DNA of 64,000 nt. Source: Acidimicrobiaceae bacterium (GTDB taxonomy: Bacteria; Actinomycetota; Acidimicrobiia; Acidimicrobiales; RAAP-2). The position numbers were made by a program, and so were the translations under genes. The notes under the pieces are model-generated. The model did not search any database. It had not been told where the DNA came from and worked only from the letters and a program-made list of their open reading frames with translations. Where the stretch lies: positions 51,483 to 115,482 of the forward strand of contig PKXA01000132.1 of the NCBI GenBank assembly GCA_003133325.1, written 5' to 3'. Shown one piece after another: positions 26,533 to 33,732 of the stretch (the first letter of the stretch is position 1; every line of letters begins with the position of its first letter).

Positions 26533-28515
26533 ATGAGCGACCGGGCGAGTGAAGCAGCCGCTTCCACCACCGACGACGTCGAGGTGGAGTGGCAATTCGA
26601 CGCCCTGGATCTGCGGCCGGTGGAACGATGGTTGGCCGATCTCCCGGGGCGACCTATCGGTGGTCTCACGGCGACACAGGCGTTCACCGCGCTGGCCAAA
26701 CCGGTGGTCCACCAGGTCGACCGCTACCTCGATACCGAGGACTGGCGGATCGGGCGGGCCGGGTTCGTGTTGCGGACAAGGCGGAAGAGGCGCCGGGACG
26801 AGGCGACCCTCAAAGACTCGCGTCCAGCCGGCGAGGATGGCCTTCGCCGGCGACTGGAGGTGACCGAGCCGCTGCGGCCCGACGGGATCGCCGGTCTCGG
26901 CACCGGCGGACCGGTGGGGCGTCGGCTCTGGGCGGTGGCCGGCAGTCGGCCCCTCCACCAGATACTGGAGATTCGTACCCGTCGCCGGGCATTCTCACTA
27001 CGGGTAGCGGGCGAGGAGGTGGCCGAGTTGGCACTGGATGAGACCACCATTGTCGGCGACACCGCTGCCCGGCCGGTCCGCCTGCGAAGGGTGGAGGTGG
27101 AGGTGGCCCATGGGTGGGTGGTAGCCCTCGAGCCGATGGTGGCCGATCTCCGTGAGGCCTGCGGACTGCAACCGGCCACCTTGTCGAAGTACGAGGCGGG
27201 ACTGCTGGCGCTCGGCATCACCATTCCCGGTCTGCCCGACCTCGGCTCGACCGCGGTCTCGCCCGATGCTTCCCTGGGTGAGGTGGCCTACGCCGTGCTC
27301 CGGCGCCATCTGGGCGTGGTACTGGCTCGGGAATCGGGCACCCGGCTCGGCGAAGACGTCGAGGACCTGCATGTCATGCGGGTCGCCACCCGACGGCTGC
27401 GGGCCGCCATCGACGTGTTCATCAGTGTGCTGCCGGTGCGGATCAACGGTCTGCGCAGCGAGCTCGGCTGGCTGGCCGCGGTACTGGGCGAGGTGCGGGA
27501 TCTGGACGTCCAACTCGAGCACCTGGACAACATGGGCGAGTGGAGCATTGCCTGGGCGAGCTCGGAAGTGACCGAGGACCCTCTGATCCACCTCCGCCAA
27601 CTCCTGGACGAGCATCGCGATGAGGCGCGTGGGCGCCTGCTCGCCGCCCTCGACTCTGCCCGCTACCAACGACTCCTGAAGGGTCTCACCGCCCTGGCCG
27701 TGCAGGGACCCTCCCGTCGTTTCGCCGCTGCCGGTGTGCCGGCTGTGATCTCGGTCCCCGATCTACTGGCGTCACGCCACCGCAGCGTTCTGAAGGGTGC
27801 GCGCCGGGCCCGCAAGAGCGGTTTGGCTGCCGATTTTCACCGGCTGCGCATTCGGGCGAAGCGGCTCCGCTACTCCCTCGAGTTCACCGCCGATCTCTAC
27901 GGATCCCGCACTGAGAGGTTCGTCCGCCGGCTGGCCCGCCTTCAAGACGCGCTCGGCCTCATGCAGGATGCGGAGGTTGCCACCGCACAACTGTTGGCGA
28001 TCACCGCGGCCAGCGGTTCGGACCTCCCCTCGCTCACCGTCTTCGCCATGGGCAGCGTGGCGGAGCGCTATCGGGTCGAGGCCGCCGACCTGCTGGCTTC
28101 GATGACCCGCCGGCTAAAGGTGCTCGACGGTGACGAATGGAAGGCGCTGGCCCATCTCATGGCCGATCGCCGCGATGAGGCCGTCGCCGCCATCCCGATT
28201 CCCCGCCCGAGGACCCGTCCCAATCCGTCGAGCGGGGCGTTGCCTGGCGCCCCGACCGAGCCTTCGACCGAGCCTTCGACCGCCCCGACCGAGGCAGTGT
28301 CTGCCGGTGAAGGACAGGCTGCGGGCGAGCCCGACATCAAGCCGACCCCGTTCGATGTGGTCACCGAGATTGAGCACTGTGACGAGGTACCTGCTCTGAC
28401 AGTCGTGACCTCGCCCGGTGCCTCAGTGGGACTGGTGGCACTCCCCGATGAGGTGGACCCGATGCCGGCAGAAGGGCCCACCGACCACCTCACCAACGTC
28501 GTTGGCGAACGCTGA
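26533..28515 (+). CDS. CYTH and CHAD domain protein
   Basis: The 660-residue protein has an N-terminal CYTH domain (about 15-215): EVEWQF at the site of the usual ExExK motif, HQVDRYLDTEDW, FVLRTRRKRRRDEATLKD and a late KYEAG strand. A CHAD domain (about 245-560) follows, with HVMRVATRRLRAAIDVF and FHRLRIRAKRLRYSLEF, helices whose basic residues bind polyphosphate. The last ~90 residues are Pro/Thr/Glu-rich with a 12-base duplication (EPSTEPST). CYTH tunnels bind triphosphates, CHAD binds polyphosphate; a triphosphatase or polyphosphate-binding role is inferred. The changed ExE-W start may affect catalysis. Confidence 0.9.
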   Translation: MSDRASEAAASTTDDVEVEWQFDALDLRPVERWLADLPGRPIGGLTATQAFTALAKPVVHQVDRYLDTEDWRIGRAGFVLRTRRKRRRDEATLKDSRPAGEDGLRRRLEVTEPLRPDGIAGLGTGGPVGRRLWAVAGSRPLHQILEIRTRRRAFSLRVAGEEVAELALDETTIVGDTAARPVRLRRVEVEVAHGWVVALEPMVADLREACGLQPATLSKYEAGLLALGITIPGLPDLGSTAVSPDASLGEVAYAVLRRHLGVVLARESGTRLGEDVEDLHVMRVATRRLRAAIDVFISVLPVRINGLRSELGWLAAVLGEVRDLDVQLEHLDNMGEWSIAWASSEVTEDPLIHLRQLLDEHRDEARGRLLAALDSARYQRLLKGLTALAVQGPSRRFAAAGVPAVISVPDLLASRHRSVLKGARRARKSGLAADFHRLRIRAKRLRYSLEFTADLYGSRTERFVRRLARLQDALGLMQDAEVATAQLLAITAASGSDLPSLTVFAMGSVAERYRVEAADLLASMTRRLKVLDGDEWKALAHLMADRRDEAVAAIPIPRPRTRPNPSSGALPGAPTEPSTEPSTAPTEAVSAGEGQAAGEPDIKPTPFDVVTEIEHCDEVPALTVVTSPGASVGLVALPDEVDPMPAEGPTDHLTNVVGER

Positions 28516-28579
28516 CCAACCGACAGGCTCCCGCCCACCGGCTATTCGTTCACCACCAGGCAACGATGTCGACACGGCA

Positions 28580-29251
28580 CTAGCAGATCAGCGAAATTAC
28601 CAGCAGCCCTTGCGCCAGGTGATAGGTGACGTGGACCAACAGCGTCCCCTGGCGGAGAGGGCGAACAAACCGATCAGTGGCCAGCAGGGTGTCCGACGCC
28701 AAGAAGCACACCGCCCCAAATGCCGCTGCTGGTCGTCCCACGTTGGCGGCCAGCACCACCATCGTCAGGATGGCCGCCATATAGAGGCAGACCGGTCCGG
28801 TCAGAGAACTCTGCCCATGGCGGTGGAGCGATCGGACAATGGCGTAGCCGGGGAGGCACTCGACGGCCAGGACAACGACAACTGAAAGGGTAAGCCCGGT
28901 GGCGGAAAACGCGAACGGCGGGCTTGTCGGGGTTGCTGCGGGCTGGAGGAGGCCGACAATGAAGAAGCCATGGCCGGCCAGAAAGGCGACCAGGCCCGGG
29001 ATAAAAAGGCTCTGGGGCAGCATCAACAACACGTCGCCGACCAGGCAACACACCAGTGCCACCACGAACCAACCGCGCCGGGCGCCAAGGTCGGAGTGTG
29101 CCGCGGGGATCAGGGCGGCGGCGGCCACAAGCAGCGCCAGCACCGCGGGTTTGGCGGCGTACTGGAGCCGGTTATTGGAGGTGCCTACGGCGACCCAATC
29201 GACCAGAGCGGCCACACCGGCCAGCACGATGAGGGTCGAGACCGCGGTCAC
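28580..29251 (-). CDS. Lysoplasmalogenase (YhhN/TMEM86 family)
   Basis: The 223-residue protein is almost entirely hydrophobic with about seven to eight membrane segments. It shows the YhhN landmarks: YAAKPAVLALLV after the first helix, GDVLLMLP in mid-protein and a later SDTLLATDRF motif with conserved Asp residues. YhhN proteins hydrolyse the vinyl-ether bond of lysoplasmalogens or act as related membrane hydrolases. It is convergent with the CYTH-CHAD gene, the stops being 65 bases apart, and stands alone. Exact substrate is from family knowledge only. Confidence 0.82.
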   Translation of the reverse strand: MTAVSTLIVLAGVAALVDWVAVGTSNNRLQYAAKPAVLALLVAAAALIPAAHSDLGARRGWFVVALVCCLVGDVLLMLPQSLFIPGLVAFLAGHGFFIVGLLQPAATPTSPPFAFSATGLTLSVVVVLAVECLPGYAIVRSLHRHGQSSLTGPVCLYMAAILTMVVLAANVGRPAAAFGAVCFLASDTLLATDRFVRPLRQGTLLVHVTYHLAQGLLVISLIC

Positions 29252-29476
29252 CCGCAGGACGATACCGGGTCATCACCCGGCTCGACCTGCGATATCAGAA
29301 ATCGGTTGAGCGCGGCCCGGGAACGGTGTACAACATTCCCAGAACAACCGGGGGAGGCCGTTGCGAACACCTCGGTGTTCCATGTCGGCATCGTCATTCT
29401 CCGACCATCCACCACTGCTGAAAAGCCTGTCGTTATGGTTTTCCAGGAAAGAAGGTAGGTCGAGGAGTTGACGCTC

Positions 29477-30172
29477 ATGGTCCTTGTGATGATCCTCGTG
29501 GTGGCATGGCTGGTGATTCTGGGTCCCACTGTGTTTCGGAGGCGGTCCGAACACGGTGGCGGAGTCAGCTCCATCTCGCATTTCCATCATCAACTCCGTG
29601 TGCTGGAGCACTCGAGGGGAGTGCCGATCGTCTTGCCGGCGTTTCGGCTCCGATCGGTGGCAGGCCAACCTGCTCCGGCCGAAATGAACGCCGGGGACGT
29701 GCCCAGTCGGCCTGTTCTCACTGTGGTTGGCGCCAAGCATCTGCCCAGGCCGGCCTTGGCTTTCTTGGGCGAAGAGCTCCCCAGTGGCGAACCTCCCTAT
29801 CGGCAGTCGAAACCCGTACTGACCGCGCCACCCCGCCCCGGCAACCCCGAAGCCAGGCTCGTGGCCCGCCGTCGTCGTCGTGACACCTTGGCCGGGTTGG
29901 CGCTGGTGTTCACCCTCAGCATTGTCATCGGGTGGATCCCGGGTGCCGAAGCCGCCTGGGTGGTCACCGCCATCTCCGCGGTGGCGTTGGTCGCCTATGT
30001 GGCGATGCTGGTCCACATGCAGGCAATGGTGGCCGAGAGCGAGCGCAAGCTCCACTATCTTCGACCTGACGCCATGCAGGTGGCGGCACGCGACGGGTAC
30101 GACGCGCTCGGGGCCGTGCAGCACGGAGACAGCCGGTACGAACACCTGGCTGGCCGGGCCGCCGCCCGTTGA
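29477..30172 (+). CDS. GlpR-like membrane protein (gephyrin-like Glp receptor type)
   Basis: The 231-residue protein has an N-terminal helix (LVMILVVAWLVILGPTVFRRRSE), a long soluble middle with His/Ser/Pro-rich segments, an RRRRRDTLAG basic patch and two closely spaced C-terminal helices (about residues 138-180), then a short cytoplasmic tail. This layout matches actinobacterial GlpR, described as the membrane receptor of gephyrin-like Glp in divisome assembly. I chose ATG 29477, nine bases after GAGGAG; a TTG at 29468 abuts that site. No moeA-like glp gene is adjacent. Family assignment is moderate and based on architecture. Confidence 0.55.
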   Translation: MVLVMILVVAWLVILGPTVFRRRSEHGGGVSSISHFHHQLRVLEHSRGVPIVLPAFRLRSVAGQPAPAEMNAGDVPSRPVLTVVGAKHLPRPALAFLGEELPSGEPPYRQSKPVLTAPPRPGNPEARLVARRRRRDTLAGLALVFTLSIVIGWIPGAEAAWVVTAISAVALVAYVAMLVHMQAMVAESERKLHYLRPDAMQVAARDGYDALGAVQHGDSRYEHLAGRAAAR

Positions 30173-30918
30173 GCGGGCTCATTCCGGTGGCGAGCGATCC
30201 CGCGTCGTCGGGTTCGGCCGCGACGCCGGGCGCACAACTCGCCGGGCAGTTGGCGGTGGTCGGTCCCAATATGCGAGAAGAGCTCGCCGGTGCCCACCAG
30301 GCCCGGGAGGTCTCGCTGCGGGCGTGCCGCGACACGATCCGCCAGTGCAGTCTGGCCATTCGGGCCGTTCACCGGCTTCTGCCCGACCAGGAGCGAGAAC
30401 ATGCGGCCGCCGCCGAAGTATCCCTTCGGATCGCCCAGGACGCACTCGACCCGTTCCCGCAGTTGGCCGCGGCCGGGTTTCTGCACGACGCCGAGAAGGA
30501 GTACGCCGAGGCCCGTTTGACTGCCGCGTTGGTGGCTGGCTCACCGCTGCCGGATCACAACGCTCTGGGAATCGCCATTCCCGCCTGGCTCAACGGGCTG
30601 GCGGAAGCCGCATCCGAACTCCGCCGGCACCTCCTCGATCGCCTTCGCGACGGCGACCTCGCCCGCGGGTCCGCGCTGCTCGATGCCATGGGTGATTGCT
30701 ACGACGTGCTGGTGACGGTGGACTTTCCCGACGCCATTACCGGTGGGCTCCGCCGGTCCACCGACACACTGCGGGCCGTGCTCGAGCGGAGCCGGTCTGA
30801 CGTCACCACCACCACGCTGCAGATTCAGCTGCAGCGGGCTATCGAAGGTATGTCCCAGGTACCTTTTGGCCAGGCGCCGGTGGCTGTCGAGCCCGGTCGG
30901 TCGGGAACGCCGGATTAG
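30169..30918 (+). CDS. Translin-family protein
   Basis: The 249-residue all-helical protein reads like translin/TRAX: RACRDTIRQCSLAIRAVHR, a FLHDAEKEYAEARLTAALVAG helix, GIAIPAWLNGLAEAASELRR, an MGDCYDVLVTVDFPDAITGG segment and ERSRSDVTTTTLQ near the C-terminus. Translins are octameric ssDNA/RNA-binding proteins; C3PO complexes with TRAX have RNase activity. Archaeal and some bacterial homologues exist with unknown roles. TTG 30169 overlaps the upstream stop (TTGA), so it is coupled to the GlpR-like gene. The first ~30 residues are low-complexity. Acidic catalytic residues of TRAX cannot be assigned confidently. Confidence 0.75.
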   Translation: MSGLIPVASDPASSGSAATPGAQLAGQLAVVGPNMREELAGAHQAREVSLRACRDTIRQCSLAIRAVHRLLPDQEREHAAAAEVSLRIAQDALDPFPQLAAAGFLHDAEKEYAEARLTAALVAGSPLPDHNALGIAIPAWLNGLAEAASELRRHLLDRLRDGDLARGSALLDAMGDCYDVLVTVDFPDAITGGLRRSTDTLRAVLERSRSDVTTTTLQIQLQRAIEGMSQVPFGQAPVAVEPGRSGTPD

Positions 30919-31030
30919 GGACCTGGGCACTCGCCTCACCCACCGAAGTTGGAGGGGACGGTGGAGGGGCCGTTCTGTGGAAGATCCAAACGGTGGTGGC
31001 ATCGACCCAGTCACCATTCGCAGAGGTTCG

Positions 31031-31551
31031 ATGGCTCAAGGTTTTGAGCGATCGCCAAATGCTGAAGACGTGGTGGTGCCGGTGGCCACCTTGGCATTCC
31101 ATCTCACCGTTCGACCGGTCCTTTCGTTCAGCTTGGAACCGACCTACGGACCTTGGTGGGCCAATATCCCTGTCCGGTTCCCACATCCACGTTGAAGGTG
31201 GGGGACGTCATCGTGTTCACCCCACCTGAACAAGAAGTCGAATATGCCCACCGGACCGTTTCGCTCAGCGGATCGGCCGCTCATCCCGTGGTCATGACCA
31301 AAGGGGACAACAACCCCACTCGTGACGCTTGGCATGCCCGCCTTACCTCCGACACGACGCCCGAAGTGATTGCCGAAGTTCCATTTGTCGGTCGTGTCCT
31401 CAATGCATTGGGCGGCGGGGTGGCCCGGGCCGCGTTGATCGCGGCTGCCGGCCTGATCATCTGCGTGGTCGGGATGATCTGGATCATCCGCTCGGGGCGC
31501 CGACCCCGCCAGTCAGGTCTTTCGGACACCGAGGACGGCCCCGCACGGTAG
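31031..31551 (+). pseudogene. SipW/archaeal-type signal peptidase I with a frameshift
   Basis: From ATG 31031 the frame gives a hydrophobic stretch and then FHLTVRPVLSFSLEPTYG, the S-x-S-L-x-P catalytic Ser motif. Around 31178 homology jumps frame to PVPTSTLKVGDVIVFTPP, YAHRTV (His of the S26B Ser-His dyad), TKGDNNPTRDAW, and a C-terminal membrane helix followed by SGRRPRQSG, ending TAG at 31549-31551. A single base change would restore a ~173-residue SipW-type peptidase. It sits directly upstream of SipW-type secreted proteins, its expected substrates. It may be a recent pseudogene or a sequencing/assembly indel. Confidence 0.7.
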
Positions 31552-31685
31552 GGATCACCACCAGGGCGGCCTTCTGCACGCCACCGGCTGACCGAAGAGC
31601 TCCGAGATATATAGGTCATTCAAGATTTCCACCGGATGTGCCAATAACCACGGTAAGTGGTAATCTAACTACAAAAGGGGATCAA

Positions 31686-32150
31686 ATGAGGAGATTCAGG
31701 CACAAGAAGGCGGCCGCCATTGTTTTGGTCGGCGCCATGGTGCTTGGCACCGCCGGTGTGGCGTTTGCCTACTTCACATCAACGGGTACAGGGTCCGGCT
31801 CGGGTGTGGTCGGCACCGCGACGAACAATATCGTCGTGACCGGCACCGAGTTGACTCCGGTGTTTCCCGGTGGCGCGACTGGCACGGTGACCTTCACGGT
31901 CGCCAACAGTGGAGCTAACCCAGAGCATCTGTCGAACATCCATTTTATGAGCGCCTCCGGAACTGGCTGCTCCCAGGCCCTGGGTGACTTCTCGATGGCC
32001 GATGTTCCGGTTGGTTCTGACGGGACCATTGCTGCGGGCGCGACGGCTCAGTCAATAACCGAGACCGGGACGCTTGTCATGGGCGACACCAGCACGAACC
32101 AGAACGCCTGCGAGGGTGCAACGCTGACCCTGACCTTCACCACCGCGTAA
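31686..32150 (+). CDS. Small secreted protein with SipW-type signal peptide
   Basis: The 154-residue protein starts MRRFRHKKAAAIVLVGAM, a basic then hydrophobic signal peptide, followed by GVAFAYFTSTGTGSGSG at the predicted cleavage zone. The AYFTSTGTGSG pattern matches the SipW-cognate signal class of TasA/camelysin-like proteins. The mature part is a beta-rich domain with NSG/NPN-type strands and a conserved Cys pair ending TNQNACEGATLTL. AAGGGG lies six bases before ATG 31686. It is the first of four secreted-protein genes following the signal peptidase. A surface-fibre subunit is inferred. Confidence 0.75.
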   Translation: MRRFRHKKAAAIVLVGAMVLGTAGVAFAYFTSTGTGSGSGVVGTATNNIVVTGTELTPVFPGGATGTVTFTVANSGANPEHLSNIHFMSASGTGCSQALGDFSMADVPVGSDGTIAAGATAQSITETGTLVMGDTSTNQNACEGATLTLTFTTA

Positions 32151-32440
32151 GTAGCAAGAGCAGGCGAGAGGTGGGCTGCGGCCCACTTCTCCACCCGCTC
32201 GATTCGGCCGAAAGTCCGGGTCGCGGAGGAGTCTCTCTGTGACCCGTCACTCGGCCGCATCAGTCTTGCGTTGACCCTGACCGAGCCGAACTCCGATCGG
32301 TCATCGCTTGGCCATGTCGGCGACCAGTGCGAGGAGTGCCACCGACCCAAACTGGCTCGATGTGGTCGGCGACTGAAGAACCTCCGTGAGGAGTAGTTGG
32401 GCAGCAGCCGAACCAATGATCGAAGCGAAGGAGGCTAGTG

Positions 32441-33247
32441 ATGATTGTGGCAGTCCTCATTCTCCTCCTCCTCGCTATCGCTATCGGCACTGCTGTCGAT
32501 TCGGGCAAGATTCCGGCACCGACGATCACGCACGGCCCGGCGAACGGCGGGACCGGCATAGCCGGTTCCGTCCGCCAGTACTCGGGAACGCCGCAGTTCG
32601 CCACCGTAGGCACTGCCCACAGCTCCCATCTGGTTGCACGTGTGTCCAATACTCTCGGTGATCCAGTGCCCGACATATCCGTCACCTTCACTGCACCAGC
32701 CACTGGGCCGTCCGGGACGTTCATGCCGTGCGCCGACGGCAACGTGAACTGGAGCGCGTGCACCGTGACCACCAGCGCCGCCGGGTTGGCCACTGCTTCC
32801 ACCTACACCGCCAACAACACGCCGGGTGCCTACTCGGTGACCGCGACGGTGGCCGGGCTGGGGACGTCGGCGGCCTTCTCGCTCACCAACAGTGCCAATT
32901 TCACGATATCGGGTGACGTCACCACGCGATTCTTCCCCGGCACCAGCCAGAAGGTGGATCTCGTATTCACCAATCCGAATCCGTCGCCTATCACCGTGGC
33001 GTCGGGGGCTATCGCCATCACCATCTCAACGTCGCTGGCGGACTGCTCTGCGTCCGCCAACTTCGCCGTGGAACAGGGACTCACGTCGAGTGTGACGGTC
33101 CCTGCCAATTCGACTGAGTCGCTGGCGGACCTCGGAGTCGCCCAGGTTTACTGGCCGGTGATCACCATGATCGAAACGCACACCAATCAAGACGCTTGCA
33201 AGGGTGTCTCGCTGACCCTCCTCTACTCGGGAAGCACCGTCGGATGA
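32441..33247 (+). CDS. Secreted Ig-like (Big_1 type) protein
   Basis: The 268-residue protein has an N-terminal membrane/signal segment (IVAVLILLLLAIAIGTAV), a bacterial Ig-like domain (about residues 45-150: HLVARVSNTLGDPVPDISVTF ... NTPGAYSVTATVAGLG) and a C-terminal module (about 160-268) related to the preceding protein: FTNPNPSPITV, a CS.S.NF strand and THTNQDACKGVSLTL. ATG 32441 was chosen because GAAGGAGG ends six bases upstream; a GTG lies three bases earlier. The stop overlaps the next start (ATGA at 33244-33247). Exported surface protein, partner unknown. Confidence 0.75.
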   Translation: MIVAVLILLLLAIAIGTAVDSGKIPAPTITHGPANGGTGIAGSVRQYSGTPQFATVGTAHSSHLVARVSNTLGDPVPDISVTFTAPATGPSGTFMPCADGNVNWSACTVTTSAAGLATASTYTANNTPGAYSVTATVAGLGTSAAFSLTNSANFTISGDVTTRFFPGTSQKVDLVFTNPNPSPITVASGAIAITISTSLADCSASANFAVEQGLTSSVTVPANSTESLADLGVAQVYWPVITMIETHTNQDACKGVSLTLLYSGSTVG

Positions 33248-33732
33248 AGCACCGTCGGATAACGCGCCGGAGTCTCGTGGTCAGCGCCATCGCCGTCTTC
33301 GCCGTGGGCGTGAGCGGGGGCGTGGCTTACGGCTCGTTCACCTCGACGGGTTCCGGAACTGGGACGGGGAGTACCGGCTCCATGGCGACCGTCACCGTGG
33401 CAGCCATCTCCGGCGAGACGCCGGCAACCGCCCTGCAGCCAGGGTCGACCGGTGAGGTCATCGTCAAGGTCGACAACCCCAACAGCTACTCCGTCCATCT
33501 GGTGAGCGCGGTGGCGGCGGGCGCCATCAGCGTCTCCGGCGGTAGCGGCTGCACCCTGGCCAACTCCGGCGTGACCTTCACCGATCAGACTGGACTTTCC
33601 GTTGCCATCCCGGCAACGACCACCCAGCTGGTGCGTCTTCCGGGAGCCGTGGCAATGTCAACGGCATCAGTGAGCGGCTGCCAGGGGGCCACCTTCAACA
33701 TCCCCGTCACGATCACGGCCCACACGCCATGA
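33244..33732 (+). CDS. Small secreted protein with SipW-type signal peptide
   Basis: The 162-residue protein starts MKHRRITRRSLVVSAIAVF, then GGVAYGSFTSTGSGTGTGS at the cleavage zone, the same signal class as the 31686 gene. The mature domain shares the module of its neighbours: LQPGSTGEVIVKVDNPNSYSV, GCTLANSGVTF and a final GCQGATFNIPV strand, with two Cys that may pair. Start and stop overlap both neighbours by four bases, so three genes are translationally coupled. Likely subunit of the same exported structure; inference from paralogy and linkage. Confidence 0.72.
   Translation: MKHRRITRRSLVVSAIAVFAVGVSGGVAYGSFTSTGSGTGTGSTGSMATVTVAAISGETPATALQPGSTGEVIVKVDNPNSYSVHLVSAVAAGAISVSGGSGCTLANSGVTFTDQTGLSVAIPATTTQLVRLPGAVAMSTASVSGCQGATFNIPVTITAHTP

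Noticed and set aside
32151..32440. Gap between two secreted-protein genes checked for another small secreted protein.
   Set aside because: No frame with a signal peptide or shared module; nothing supported apart from the ribosome-binding site of the next gene.
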